The position numbers and the translations under genes were made by a program. A stretch of DNA of 64,000 bases from Akebia trifoliata (Eukaryota > Streptophyta > Magnoliopsida > Ranunculales > Lardizabalaceae): NCBI GenBank assembly GCA_017979445.1, contig CM030716.1:9361974-9425973 (forward strand). The letters are read 5' to 3'. Positions 11,962 to 23,997 of the stretch are shown here, piece after piece. The number at the start of each line of letters is the position of its first letter. Position 1 is the stretch's first letter. The notes beneath the pieces are model-generated. The model was given only the letters and a program-made list of their open reading frames with translations. It did not search any database and had not been told where the DNA came from.

Positions 11962-12886
11962 TAATTGGAGTTGATGGATGTCAAGAAAGCTTTTCTCCAT
12001 GGTGATTTGGAGGAGTATATTTACATGGTACAACCACAAGGATTTAGTCAACTTAAATAGGAATACTTGGTCTGTAAATTGAGGAAATCATTTTATGAGC
12101 TAAAGCAATCTCTGAGGCAGTATTACTAGCAATTTGACTCCTACATGATCTGAATTGGCTACAATAGATACGAGTATGACTATTGTGTTTATGTAAAGAG
12201 CCTTGATGATAATTCATTTGTTTTTTTGTTTCTTTATGTGGATGATATGTTGATTGTTTCAAAGAGTATGAGTGAGGTCAACAAGTTGAAGACTTTATTG
12301 AGCAGAGAATTTGACATGAAGGATTTGGGTACGGCTAAGAAAATTCTTGGGATGGAGATTCACATAGACAGAGCTTCCAAGAAATTATGGTTATCTCAAC
12401 GTAGCTATATTGAGAGGGTATTAGAAAAATTTAGTATAGATAATGCAAAATAGTAAATACACCTTTGGCGAATCATTTTAAATTGTCTATAGTTCAGTGC
12501 TCGAAGGCAGATGATGAAATGCAAGACATGACAAAGGTCCCATATGCCAGTGTAGTAGGGCGCTTGATGTATGTTATGGTTTGTACAAGACCAAATTTGG
12601 TACAAACAGTTAGTGTGTTGAACAAGTTTCTATCAAATCTAGGACAACAATATTGGGATGCAGTCAGGTGGATCTTCAAATACTTAAGGGATACTATAGA
12701 CCATGGCATCATGTTTAGCAGACAACAGGGTGATCATTTAGTTATGAGATATGTGGATGCAGACTATGCAGGGGATTTGGATAATAGGAGGTCTACCACA
12801 GGTTATGTATTTATTAAAGGTCCATGGTTCAGTCTTTAGTTGCATTATCTATTGCTAAGTCAAAATATAACGGTGGCTGAGGTTGT
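11962..12886 (+). pseudogene. Copia reverse transcriptase C-terminal part and RNase H start
   Basis: The reading resumes as LELMDVKKAFLHGDLEE, the usual follow-on to the part ending at 6425. It continues through the reverse transcriptase active site, FLYVDDMLIVSKS (about 12226-12265), then FDMKDLGTAKKILGMEI, and ends at FSIDNAK plus a stop. A second open stretch reads YASVVGRLMYVMVCTRPNL and the RNase H motif VDADYAGDLDNRRSTTGY. Stops near 12057 and 12451 and a shift after TGYVF show decay. It is cut at 12887 by element D and resumes at 23109. Confidence 0.85.
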
Positions 12887-14164
12887 TGTGGCACCCCGCC
12901 AAACGCTAACACAAAGCCCCATGTCAAATCTCGAGGCACTAGGTGGCGCGTCAAAATTTCGACATGGTCTTCTCTGTTTATGTTAACATTCCAAGGCAAT
13001 CAACCTGCACCTGATAAACGACATACATAATCTTTCATATATAAATAAAAAATATAATACTAACGGAAGTTAATATACATCTAATAACGTACGAAAATAA
13101 GAGTGCAGAAGAAGAAGTTTATATATATATATATATAATTATACAGAAATTCCTTACTCTAACAAAATTTTTAACGTTAAAAACTAAAATCTATATTACT
13201 TCCTAGACAACCTGATGCCACATAACCCAATGCTTACCATGAAAAAAACTTTGGTTGTCTATCTGACACACTAGATGATCCTCACTCGTGCTCTATAACT
13301 GTCTCGCAAAGCTCTAAATTTAAAATTAAAAAAATGAAAAAGGAATGGATGAATAACAATGGTTACCCAGTAGGGAAGCAAATAATTTCTACCAATAACC
13401 TCTCCTAACATGAACGAATACACAAACTGAATCATTTTAAAATATGTAAAGTTTTACAAAAGAAAACTACGATTAACTGATACATATAGCCAGGGATGAG
13501 CAACTAAACATTTTAAAACTCACATTACATCCATCAACAATACCCACTATAGCATTTTCTTTTTATACAAATCTAATTGATCAAATAGAAAGATTAAACA
13601 TGCATTTCATTTTATATATCAAAATAAAGTAACAGATACATAATACACAATAGTGGAGTAGTAGAATTAGAGAGTTGGGATTCATGATGGATCGCTTCCA
13701 GTCAGGATATGATATTTCATAATAAAGTAGTAGTTCCTGATTTTGTGGCTGGTCGCTGTTTACCACACTTGTGGGACCATTTATTTAGCTCAGGCTGGCC
13801 GTTTGACGTGACCATAAGCAATGTGTCTCTTTTCGATGTGTCAGAACGTTCGACTACTATAGATTGTTAGTGATCATTGACTAATCATCTTTGTCTATGC
13901 CTATCAGACGTGTATGTGATTTTCAAATATACAAACCATTCGTATATGACCACATTTACATTACAAGTTCACTGGTAAAGATAGAGAGGAATAACCCGGA
14001 TTCCGATTATGACTCCACTTTCATACGTATCTCATACCATGTATGAGCTTGGTGGTCCCTACCATAAATCCCAGAATAGTACACCACTCCAGATGATATG
14101 ATGCACTATCCCTTTAAGCATTCACAGACTCTTTAATAGCACACAAAATATTTATATATATATA

Positions 14165-14572
14165 GGTCAGGTTCAAGGGCCATATGAGAAAACATATGAA
14201 AAAACTTTCGTTTTTAATAAAATTTTAAAATATGGGTTAGAAATTTTGGATTGAGCTGATTTTTTGTGAGGATGATCTCTATGATGGGAAGATCATCCAA
14301 AAAAAAATCAGCCCAATCTGAAACTTCTAACCCCATTAAAAGTGATTTAGAATGTGGACCGTCGATTTTTTATCAATTTTATCACTAATTTGTAAATCAC
14401 TTTTGATGGATTTAGAAGTTTCTGATTGAACTGATTTTTTGTGAGGATGATCTTTTCATCATAGTGACCATTCTTGCAAAAAATCAGCTTAATTCAAAAT
14501 CTCTAACTCTTATTTTGAAAAACGAAAGTTTTTTCATATGTTTTCTCATATGGCCCTTAAACCGCCTCCCTC
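14165..14572. mobile_element. Double-hairpin MITE between TA microsatellites
   Basis: It is bounded by (TA)n at 14152-14164 and 14573-14583. The outer arms are complementary (gggccatatgagaaaacatatg and catatgttttctcatatggccc). Inside are two hairpins built from gggttagaaatttt..., gctgattttttgtgagga and their complements, separated by a spacer with gtggaccgtcgattttttat. Relatives occur at 30715-30998, 35886-36090, 54735-54905, 58028-58378 and 58392-58763. Confidence 0.75.
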
Positions 14573-14927
14573 CTATATATATATTATTTTCATTTAAAAA
14601 TAAAAGAGAAATTAACAATACAAGATTGATAATAGATATCCAATTTCCTATCATGCAAGTGTGACCACCCGGCCTAAAATAAATAACAGAACAACAAAGT
14701 AAACAGCACCTCACGCTAACAGAAAGTAAATAAACATGCAACCGGTAACATTATCCCTGGATATCCGTTCACCAACCTACACACAACACAATAATGTAAA
14801 ATGCAGACATCACCCCTTGAGTGTGACTCTGATATTTTACCATTTCATACCATTTTTCTCTTTTTTGATTTTTTACAATTTTCAATCTCTCAAATAAAAT
14901 ATCTATTTTCTGATATTCATCAACTCA

Positions 14928-15195
14928 CACTACAGTAAAATAGGGCTATAGCGACGGTCATGACCGTCGCTATAGGGAAAAATACAGTAGCAAAAACATG
15001 TAGCGACGGCCAGAGAGGCCGTCGGTTGTCGTCGCTAAATAGCCCATCGCTATATGTTATATCGACGGCCAACTAAGTCGTCGTTAGTGCAGGACCTATA
15101 GCGACAGCCAATGCTGCCCGTCGCTATAGGGTATCATTTTTTTTAAAAAAAATTTACTCTTTAGCTACGCTTTTGGCTTTTGGCCGTCGCTGTAA
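14928..15195. repeat. CACTA left TIR and subterminal repeats
   Basis: After the CACTACAGTAAAA terminus come at least eight direct and inverted copies of a tagcgacgg-type word, several arranged as small hairpins. In characterised CACTA elements such arrays bind the transposase. Confidence 0.8.
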
Positions 15196-15417
15196 AGATT
15201 TTTGAAGAATTTCTTTTTTTATTTTACACCAGCCCCCTCATGTATTGCAGAATATTGGAGATATCCCTAATATTTTGAAATTGATGACCATGACCCCAAT
15301 TACCAATATGAAAAGACCCAAATGCCCCCACTCTACTAGAATTCATTTTGTTACTATTACACAGATTATGATACAAGATGAGCTACTAATTTTACTTTTA
15401 CATTACAAAAATTATAA

Positions 15418-15651
<234 letters not shown>

Positions 15652-16049
15652 CTGTGATCATAGTCAAGTCGATTCATGCATATAAATTAAATTCAAGGTT
15701 TATACTAAAGCACATCAAATCAGTTTATACTAAAGGTTTCGGATCCACAATTTATAGCAATATTTATATGGATGATCCACAATTGTAGCTCCCTGCAAAG
15801 TTATAATTCAAATGCAATGAACAAACATAGATATTGAGATAGGACTGCAAATTCATGAAGACATGGGCACATTAAAGATCAATATAAAGTAATGTTAAAA
15901 GCTTGCAATGTAACTGGACAAGTCAGTAGGTATATGTATGCTCCATCAATTCAGTAGACATCCACCTTTCCCACCAAAGTAATTCAATTTCTCCCCAATA
16001 CACATCAATTTCATTGTTTCATAATCAAGAGTTTAGATTGGAAACTTAC

Positions 16050-16125
16050 ACTGAGCAAGACAGCAGTTTCAAGGGCATGAGCCTCTTTGAATGTTACATA
16101 AGCAGTGCAAGCATATTCTCCAGAT
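16050..16125 (-). pseudogene. Captured exon of an RRM protein (ACD11-binding-partner-like)
   Basis: Between an acceptor-like AAACAG and a donor GTAAG the minus strand reads SGEYACTAYVTFKEAHALET then AVLLS. AYVTFKE followed by ALETAVLLSG is characteristic, from memory, of the RRM of plant BPA1-like proteins. The exon is 76 bp and open. Part of it is repeated at about 16383-16428. Family assignment is moderate; it could be another RRM protein. Confidence 0.6.
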
Positions 16126-16682
16126 CTGTTTATAACAAAGGGAATTCACCCGTCATGAAAAAATACAATTACACACACAACGCATTTTTTTTATGAGTAA
16201 GCTGGACTTAAACCCATGACCTCAAAGTTTAACTGAGCTATGGGTCTAAGCCCACAGACACAACATACATTGGAAATGGTATAAAAGAAAGTGTTTGGTA
16301 GTGTTCAAATTTGTAGTACTCCTTTACAACAACCCATTTTGATAGTGAAAATTTAATGGAGGAACCATAAATTTACATATGAGCCTCTCTTTGAATGTTA
16401 CATAAGCAGTGCAAGCATATTCTACAGATCTGTTTATAACAAAAGGAATTCACCCGTCATGAAAAAATACAATTACACACAAAACGCATTTTTTTTATGA
16501 GTAAGCTGGACTTGAACCCATGACCTCAAAGTTTGACTGAGCTATGGGTCTAAGCCCACAGACACAACATACATTGGAAATGGTATAAAAGAAAGTGTTT
16601 GGTAGTGTTCAAATTTGTATTACTCCTTTACAACAAACCATTTTGATAGTGAAAATTTAATGGAGGAACCATAAATTTACAA
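16079..16682. repeat. 302-bp tandem duplication inside the CACTA element
   Basis: The segment starting gcctctttgaatgttacata at 16081 recurs at 16383 and runs for about 300 bp with only scattered differences. Each copy contains part of the RRM exon and a tRNA-like SINE fragment. High similarity implies a recent duplication compared with the age of the surrounding elements. Confidence 0.85.
16188..16258 (-). mobile_element. tRNA-derived SINE fragment (copy also at 16491-16561)
   Basis: On the minus strand it reads a box A-like atagctcagt, a box B-like gggttcaagtcc, then an A-rich end (ataaaaaaaatgcg). It is too short and unfoldable for a real tRNA. The 302-bp duplication has made two copies. 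Confidence 0.5.
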
Positions 16683-16769
16683 GGCTAAACCAGTTGATCT
16701 TCTCATAAATTTACATATTAAGCTCATAACACTAAAAATTGTGGCAAAAAAGTGAGATAACAAGCTTAC

Positions 16770-16821
16770 CTCCTCATGTGGAGGAGTGAGAGTAACCAAA
16801 TCATACTTCCGATGCATCCTA
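16770..16821 (-). pseudogene. Unidentified captured exon-like fragment
   Basis: A 52-bp minus-strand stretch is bounded by an acceptor-like ACAACAG and a donor GTAAGC and is open as RMHRKYDLVTLTPPHEE. I do not recognise the protein. Its placement in line with other captured exons is the main support. Confidence 0.4.
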
Positions 16822-17248
16822 CTGTTGTGAATAACCAGCAGCCAAAGCTATCAGAGTACAACATAACATGAGATAAACCTGCAAGAATCAAAACTAATTA
16901 GATACAAAGTCCCCAAATTAGGTTCCAAAGCACATTAATTAGAACTTGAACAGATTTGGGAAAGAAAAACGTGAAAATCACACAGATTAATCAGATCTAA
17001 CTAAAGCGATATACAAATTAATCAAAAGCAAGACTTCAAGATTCTGATTGAAGCAAAGATCTGAAATACTGATTCTGATTGAGCTTGTTACGTCAGATAA
17101 GTTGATTGAGTTGCCACGTGCCTAAGTCAGATTATCAACACTCTTCTCTTAGAGACAAGATCCGGAATGGCATCTTGTTCCTATAGCATAAGAATAGTGT
17201 TTACGTGGCCTGTTTTGGTAGAAGTTTAAAATACATTGGACACCTTAC

Positions 17249-17304
17249 CAAGCCTTTTTTGGAAGCAGGTCTTCCCCCATTGTGATAAAGCTTAATGGTT
17301 CCAT
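17249..17304 (-). pseudogene. Unidentified captured exon-like fragment
   Basis: A 56-bp minus-strand stretch between TTTTCAG and GTAAGG reads DGTIKLYHNGGRPASKKGL. The source gene is unknown to me. It is bounded by good splice consensus on both sides. Confidence 0.4.
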
Positions 17305-17834
17305 CTGAAAAACAACATCACCTTACTAAAATTTCAAACAGAAAAACAAAATGGGATATGACCATGTCAACCATAGTGTTTTTAATGCTCACAGATACTG
17401 GTTCAAAGCCAGATAGTTCTTTGAAAGTGTTCTCTTTTATCATAATTGTAAACTTGCACTATACATAGCAAAGACATTTGTCAACATCAACCTTTCATTT
17501 TACAATTGATTATCTGACTTGATAAATTTATACTAAAGAAGGTGAGAAAAATGCTTACAAATTGAACTGAATTAGGGAAAAGAAAACAAGAGATTGATAT
17601 AACGTTATGTGCATCAAAAACAGAAACAAGGAAAGGCAACCAAACAACAACTACCCAGAAAGAACAATCCAAATACACAGTTCTATTACATAGTCAAAAA
17701 AGACCACTTTTGACTTCTCGAACATTTTGCTTCAAAGGCATAACGAACCAAAGACAACAAATCCAACCCATATTAGTTATGATAGAAATCAGTTTAAATA
17801 AGATGAGAAATCGACAAATTTAAGAAGGATTGGC

Positions 17835-17848
17835 GGGGGGGGGGGGGG
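17835..17848. repeat. Poly-G run (14 nt)
   Basis: An uninterrupted G tract within the CACTA element; its length may be affected by sequencing error. Confidence 0.9.
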
Positions 17849-17961
17849 TAGGTCCAGCCACTACAGTAAAATGATGATGCAAATCATCAACATCATACAT
17901 TATCACATCACAATAAATTAGCAGATATTTTAATATTCGACACATTAAAAAAATAACAATA

Positions 17962-17968
<7 letters not shown>

Positions 17969-18034
<66 letters not shown>
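17969..18034. repeat. (TA)n microsatellite in the CACTA element
   Basis: About 33 TA units in an intron-like part beside the KIN2-like exon. Translation across it gives only alternating Tyr-Ile. Confidence 0.95.
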
Positions 18035-18037
<3 letters not shown>

Positions 18038-18149
18038 AATCAATATTAGCTATAACATGATGATGCACATTGCACCACATCATGTACTGCCCATGTGATA
18101 ATACATCATGCACATCATGCATCATGAACCATGCCATTTGAAAGCTCAC

Positions 18150-18209
18150 CTCAGCTTGGCCCTTGGCTTGACCAGCTTTGTAACCCATGCTTTGAGAGTT
18201 ACCAGACAT
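18150..18209 (-). pseudogene. Captured first exon of a KIN2/COR6.6-like stress protein
   Basis: Starting at an ATG, the minus strand encodes MSGNSQSMGYKAGQAKGQ plus AE, exactly 20 codons, and then a donor GTGAGC. The MS.NSQ..YKAGQAKGQA pattern matches the N-terminus of small plant LEA-like KIN2/COR6.6 proteins, which begin this way and are induced by cold or abscisic acid. The remaining exons are not found nearby. The open frame continues past the donor only into TA-repeat sequence, so I end it at the splice site. It may supply a start codon to a chimeric transcript. Confidence 0.65.
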
Positions 18210-18604
18210 CTTTGTTTTTCTCTTTTTGAGTCTTCAAACACAAAAGCAAAGCAAATCAAATTCTCTCTTTCTTTGATTCTGCAAAGCCAAGCCATACACC
18301 ACGCTGATTTATCACCCATTGTTCCCCAAGCTTCTTTATCGATTCCTAATATTCCATTTGGTATTGAAGTCTCATTCTACAGTAAAGTAAAATAGGAAGA
18401 CAACAAAAAGTCAGACAATTTCAAGAAAATTAAATTAAACACTACATGGAGCATGACAAGCATGAGTATCTAACAAAATCCACGTCAACAACAAAATACA
18501 CCAAAATTTACTAGCAAAAGGATAAAATGAACACCATACTGCCAAATAAAAGCATAGCACAATGACTGTATAGCTTATAAGCAGAGTAGTGTCCAGAAGT
18601 ATAG

Positions 18605-18770
18605 GTCAGGTGTTCAAAACCTCCAAGAAAGCAATGATTCCTTGAGACAAACCCCAGGGTATGGTACAGCCTGCACTTACCCGATGAGTGTAGTGCGGGA
18701 GGATAGCACAACTCCCAGGGGGAGTTATAGTCTCACCTAAGGTGGGGATTCTCCCAGAGATACCAACAGA
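18605..18770 (-). mobile_element. Possible SINE-like fragment
   Basis: On the minus strand it carries gggagaatccccaccttagg then tgagactataactcccc, and a stretch with ctcatcgggtaagtgcaggc. The open frames here overlap each other and have no recognisable domain. Assignment as a SINE is weak. Confidence 0.25.
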
Positions 18771-19409
18771 AGGGGGAAAAATTGAAAAAATAGAGAACCA
18801 TAACAATGAGAATACAAATGAAAGAGTGGGCTAACAGGAAAAACAAGAAAAATGTGAAACTGATAATTGACAGATGCATTTATGCTGTAAAATGCAAGTG
18901 GAATTATGAATTATTCTTACCACACACAGCCTTCAGGATTGGACAGCCTGTGACAACCAGAAATAAAAATTAATAAAAAATAAAAAATAAAATCTGCCAT
19001 AAATAATAATCTGGACTCGACAAAGAGATGCTTGTGCCCATCATTGGATCAGTCCTTTATTTAATAAAAGAGATGCTTGAGGCAAACATGATCTATCCCA
19101 TAATATTATAACTTCTGAAAAGAAATTCCTAGCTAAAACATTCAAAATAAGATAAACCATGTCAAGTGAAAGAGCATACACTCAGGAACATTTGTTCTTG
19201 TTGGCGCAGCAATTTGCAGCAACACTACTTTATCATGCCAATTTGACAATATGCAAATATAAGAAACAATTGACAATAAAGACTATTTATATGCAGAAAA
19301 TTAACAAAAATTAATGGTCTGAAACACATCAACTTAAACACCCAGTCATGAGTCACCCACCCAAGTGAATAAAAAGAGACGCATCAGCAGCGAGAAAGGG
19401 AGTGATGCC

Positions 19410-19554
19410 TTACAATCCAATGGCGAGCAGACAAAGGATTACAATCACGCATTGCTTGCATTTCAGATTTGAGCAGTTCCTCTTCTGCATAAAATGCATT
19501 ACTGTGAACATTATTGTTCCCTGGTTCTTCAACTTGAACATTCAACTCAACCAC
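19410..19554 (-). pseudogene. Captured exon of a plant copper amine oxidase
   Basis: After an ATAG acceptor the minus strand reads [40 protein letters not shown] and LSARHWIVR. This is the segment of plant primary (copper-containing) amine oxidases with VEEPG..NVH.NAF and [18 protein letters not shown]. Homology stops at a GTAAGG that could be a donor. The fragment lacks the topaquinone and copper-ligand regions. Source enzymes oxidise polyamines in the apoplast or peroxisome. The left-hand intron border is inside a 129-bp tandem duplication. Confidence 0.85.
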
Positions 19555-19793
19555 CTATAGAAACAGACAATGCAAAACTATTAATATCATTTTAATAATG
19601 ATAATGGCTCACATATGGCACTACTTCATTTTACAACGAACTACTTGTCTTGAAATATGAAACAGAACATTCAACTCAACCACCTATAGAAACAGACAAT
19701 GCAAAACTATTAATATCATTTTAATAATGATAATGGCTCACATATGGCACTACTTCATTTTACAATGAACTACCTGTCTTGAAATATGAAACA
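19536..19793. repeat. 129-bp tandem duplication at the amine oxidase exon border
   Basis: gaacattcaactcaaccacc starts at 19536 and again at 19665; the following 110 bp are almost identical. One copy joins the exon, the other is isolated. Confidence 0.9.
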
Positions 19794-20581
19794 ATACCTT
19801 ATCTTTTCCCTCCTCCTTTATCCGGGCTTGAGACCGGTCCATCTACGGACCGTACTTGACCTAATATTATCTATGAATTGACTCAATTTACCTGACCCAA
19901 CCCATTAAAGTGAAAGATACTGGGCAATCTTCCATGAACGATTACCAAATATGTATTATTAGTAATACATAACAAATCAGCATACTCATTATTTAACAAC
20001 TTATCAAATATGTATTATTAATAATGTGAGTTGCAATTAATATAATATGGTGTTATCTACAAAGCTTTTATCCCTTACTAATGAAAATAGATAGAAGTAT
20101 CTATAAAAGAATAAAAATCAATGAGATTTAAAATAAAAAAAAAAAAGAATTATTGATAAGGGTTGACATTGGATAGGAAACAAAGCCACAAGAAAGAGTT
20201 GTGCAACCATTGGATCTCAGATATACAAGTTCAAGAAAGTGTGTGAACATATAAGTTCACTTTTCATGAGTCTATGGATCCCGACCCTTATATAAAGTAA
20301 TATAAAAATATATTAGGTTGTAACATAAAAATAATCTGGTATGAATTTCATAACATCACCAAAATTTGATTCAAAATGTAAGGAAGTATGTAAATTATAT
20401 TATGTAGTTAATGGGCTGAGTCACTGTAACTAGTCACAATATTGAATATTCCCCCTTCTTGTTGAAAGCCTAAGAGAACAAAAAGAAAAAGTTGAATGTT
20501 AAAAGAAAGTAACTAATTAACAAAAAAATTAAGAGCTTAGAATTGGGAAGGTATGAACACATAAGGCATAGATGGGAGTTG

Positions 20582-20737
20582 GCACCTCATGAAAATCAAC
20601 GATGAGAGTTTCGAGATTAGGGGAATTATCTAGTAAGCAAGTCAGCAAATTGAGATGGTTTTTACTAAGACCAATCCTTATCTTTAGATACTAAAATTTA
20701 GGCAAACTTTCGAATACATCTCGCTCCGGCATGTGAA
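20582..20737 (-). pseudogene. Captured fragment of an F-box/LRR/FBD-type protein
   Basis: The minus strand reads PERDVFESLPKF, a stop, then LKIRIGLSKNHLNLLTCLLD and NSPNLETLIVDFHE. The LL.NSPNLETLI motif is typical of the leucine-rich repeat just before the FBD domain in plant F-box proteins. The F-box itself is absent. It is the rightmost recognised captured piece. Confidence 0.6.
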
Positions 20738-21419
20738 ACTTCCACATTACGGAAAAGAAAGAAAATAAGAAATATAAAGTTAACAGCAGACCAAACATGC
20801 TTTAATTTAATATGAATGAGTTTATACAAGAGTTTATGCCTCAAATAGAGAAATGTAAGCAGGCATGTTAATCAATCTTGTACAAAGAAAGTCAAGTAAG
20901 GCTATAATTGGTCATTGAGAAGAACTGATTTGGTCTAATAAATAATCAAAATGAGATTTTAAACCTTGCTTGTAGCCATGGAGATCATTCTCACAAAACA
21001 AATGCAGAATATGTATAACAGAGAAATTACAAATCGAACTAAAATTTCTGAATTTAAATCGAACCAAATTTTCGAAATTGGGATTTTGGATTGAAATCGT
21101 ACCAAAATTTGAATCAACGCTGTAGAACTTAGGATTATACAGCAAAATCAACAAAATATCAACAAAAATCCAGGGTTTAGGGATCGATTGGACAGAAAAA
21201 TTAACAAAATACGTAGCAAAACATACCTTAATTTTCGGGAGGCCGAGGTCAGATCGGATCTGATTATTGAACCCTCACGCGTTTCAGAGATCAAGATAGA
21301 GAGAGATCGACAGCGAGGCAGAGAGGTTCTATGTCGAATAATCCTTAAAGAGTGTTCGAGTTTCAGCAGCTTGAGATCTTCGAGCTTGTGATCTTCGAGC
21401 TTGAGATCTATTTCAAACG

Positions 21420-21660
21420 AGATCTTCAAGTATGAGACAGAGGCTTCGAGTTTCAGCGGAGATGAGAGAGAGAGATTGTTCGAGTTTCAGCGGAGAAGAG
21501 AGAGACGGAGATGAGAGAGAGGCGGAGTTCGAGTTTCAGCAGAGAAGAGAGACAGAGACAGAGATGAGAGAGACGGAGTTCGAGTTTCAGCGGAGATGAG
21601 AGAGAGACGGAGATGAGAGAGGCCGAGTTCGAGTGTTTGAGGGAGCGAGTCGAGTAATAA
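21420..21660. repeat. GA-rich subterminal repeats of the CACTA element
   Basis: Phrases cgagtttcagcggagatgag and agagagagacggagatgaga recur about six times. On the minus strand this is a pyrimidine-rich leader upstream of the captured exons, a composition common in plant 5' UTRs. Confidence 0.75.
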
Positions 21661-21666
21661 AATCGT

Positions 21667-21734
21667 TGTTTCAGCGACGGTCAGACTTTGACCGTAACTA
21701 AAAATCGTCGTTACAGCCCAGTTTTCCTGTAGTG
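21667..21734. repeat. CACTA right TIR and subterminal repeats
   Basis: cagcgacggtcagactttgac then tcgtcgttacagcccag and the terminus ttttcctgtagtg mirror the left end. Confidence 0.85.
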
Positions 21735-23108
21735 TCAATATAAGTTCATTGATTATTAAATCATATTTTCCAACTATGGAATTCATTTTTATCAATAATA
21801 TTGAAAAAAAAATACAATATTTATATCAAAATAGGATCCGAGCAGTGTACAGAATCCAACTGATAGAAATAACCCGTTGAAATATCCTACCCACGTATAA
21901 TTTATTATAAAATACAGTTAAACATATCAAATATGCAAGTTGGTGTGAATTTGAAATAACTAGTTGAATTCTATATTTTTGGAAACTTACCACAAATTTT
22001 TAATAAAATTCTAAATAAAATTTTCACAATCTATGATTACTAATAGAAATTGAAAATTTTCTTACAATCTCTGTGCGAAAGGATTGAAACACGTGCATGA
22101 AAATCGAGGTGGTCGACAAGGAAATTAAGGTAGTTTGAACTTCGAGGTGGCTGATTTTTTTATCTAACCCAGTGATTTCAAAAATCTCGATGCCATCGTC
22201 CTTTCTCCCTTCTACGACGGAGGACGGTTTGATCCCGAAATAGATGAAATTCGAGGTCAGAGTTTCGAAACATCCGTATATAAATGCGATTGATTTTTGA
22301 CAATACGAGGTGAAAGAGAAGATGAAATGAAGAGATCTTTGGTGAATTTTGTAGATGTCGAGGCTGCGGACCTTTCTCCCTTCTACGTCAGAAGTCGACG
22401 GCAAGCGATTTGCGACAAATCCGAAGTTGAAAATCGAAGAAAAAAACAAATTTTTTTTTAAAAAAATGGGTTGGCTGGTTTTGGGTCGTTTAAAACGAAG
22501 GTGAATAATGAAAAAAATTATTTATATGTCTCTTGGGACGAAATTGGTATTTTGCCTATTGTTTCGATCGATGATAACTTGACCGTCCGGACTCTAAAAA
22601 TGATGAATAAATACTCTATTTCATATAATTTTTCATTACGGATCTAAAGTATAGTCAATTTCTATAAATTCTATCTCTAACAAAAATTTATATTTTTAGC
22701 CTCAGGTGACCGTTAAAATTGACGTCATTTTCGTTTTTCACGATAATTTGATTTTCTATGCTCAAAAAATAATAAATAAATAGTTCATGTTTAATAATTT
22801 TTCATTATGAACCCAATGGTATGATCAAATCTTAACAATTCTTACTCTAGTAAAAAGTCACTATTTTAGCCTGGTTTGACTCAATAATCGAGGATTTTGT
22901 AACTTTTATGTTCAGACTTGCATTTGAGCATGCTAACAGACTAAAGTATGTTTTTTTAATTATTTTGAATCCAATGGTAAGATCAGATTTCATTAAAAAT
23001 GATAAAAACAAAGTCTTACAATTTTACCTTGAGTCCCACTTTTAAGATTTTCTCAAAATTTTACTATATTTTTTCTCGAGATACGAATCGAAAACTCGGG
23101 GTTTTACA

Positions 23109-23502
23109 ACTGCCAAGGAAGCCTTGTGACTTAAAGGGTTGGTCAAAGAGCTGGGTATTTAAAAAGGTGGAGTTTAGTTTCATTGTAATAGTCAAAGTGT
23201 CATTTATTTGACAAAGAACTAAGTGTATCATGCAAAGACCAAGCACATATATGTGAGGTTTCAAAGGATTAGGTAATTGGTTTCTTCTGGTGAATTATTT
23301 CTTGAGAAAATTCATACTTCTGATAAGTCAAAGACATATTAACAAAGCTTGTTACCTCAGATAAGTTCAAGCATTGCTTGGACTTGATTAATGTCTTTAG
23401 GTGTTAGATGGAAGACGTCCCAACCTATTATCTCAAATAGAATTCCAGGTTATGTTTTTTTTTCTCCTAAGGGGTGGATATTCGCCAAGATGGGGGATTG
23501 TG
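23109..23502 (+). pseudogene. Copia RNase H C-terminus and polypurine tract
   Basis: It continues RNase H after element D as AKEAL, a stop, LKGWSKSW, then, in shifted frames, remnants matching the usual YHARTKHIDVRFH and SGELFLEKIHTSD motifs. The purine tract aagatgggggatt precedes the 3' LTR. There are multiple stops. Confidence 0.75.
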
Positions 23503-23872
23503 TGTAGTATGTGGCTCATCTTGAGTGGAACATGTATATAGAGAAAACAAGTGATGTCGAGAGTGAAGTGGAGCAGAACGACTGTATCTACCATTTGGGA
23601 TGTAATTTACTATTTTATTACCATGGACAATTAATAGGTTGGGGGTGCGTTGCCGTATGATACATGGGTATTATTGGAATTTTCTAATACCTCTTGTACG
23701 GTTACGGTTTACTATAAATTCATATGATGTAACCCTAAATTTGACAAATAGTGAAAATTTAGCCCCTCGTTCCTATGGATGTAAGCACACCGCCAAACCA
23801 CGTTAAATATGTGTGTTTTTCTTATTTTCTTTTTTGGTACTATTCATCATAATTGCCACACGTAACACATTA
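23503..23872 (+). repeat. Copia 3' LTR
   Basis: It begins TGTAGTATGTGGCTCATC and ends near CACATTA. It aligns with 1770-2147 across its length with many differences, indicating an old insertion. Confidence 0.8.
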
Positions 23873-23875
23873 AAA

Positions 23876-23997
23876 ACAATGGCCTTAGTGATAGAAAAAT
23901 ACAATTGGCCAAAGTTGCAACCAGATGTGATGCAGTACGTTGAATGATACCAGATTTGTCAAGCTTCCAAGGGTCACACGCAAAACACAGGGCACAT
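23876..23997 (+). pseudogene. Ty3/gypsy integrase fragment (right part)
   Basis: It resumes the zinc-binding domain as MALVIEKYNWPKLQPDVMQY, a stop, then YQICQASKGHTQNTG. The usual VERCRICQ block has lost its first cysteine (read as Tyr) and its Arg codon is a stop. Homology fades at the hairpin element at 23992. Confidence 0.7.

Noticed and set aside
12494..12712. Minus-strand frame in the copia region
   Set aside because: It is antisense to the reverse transcriptase/RNase H reading.
17820..18149. Extension of the KIN2-like frame
   Set aside because: Beyond the splice donor it translates the TA microsatellite; only the first 20 codons are supported.
22024..22449. 141-codon minus-strand frame
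   Set aside because: It lies in element D and contains an internal duplicated phrase (cctttctcccttctacg); there is no recognisable protein.
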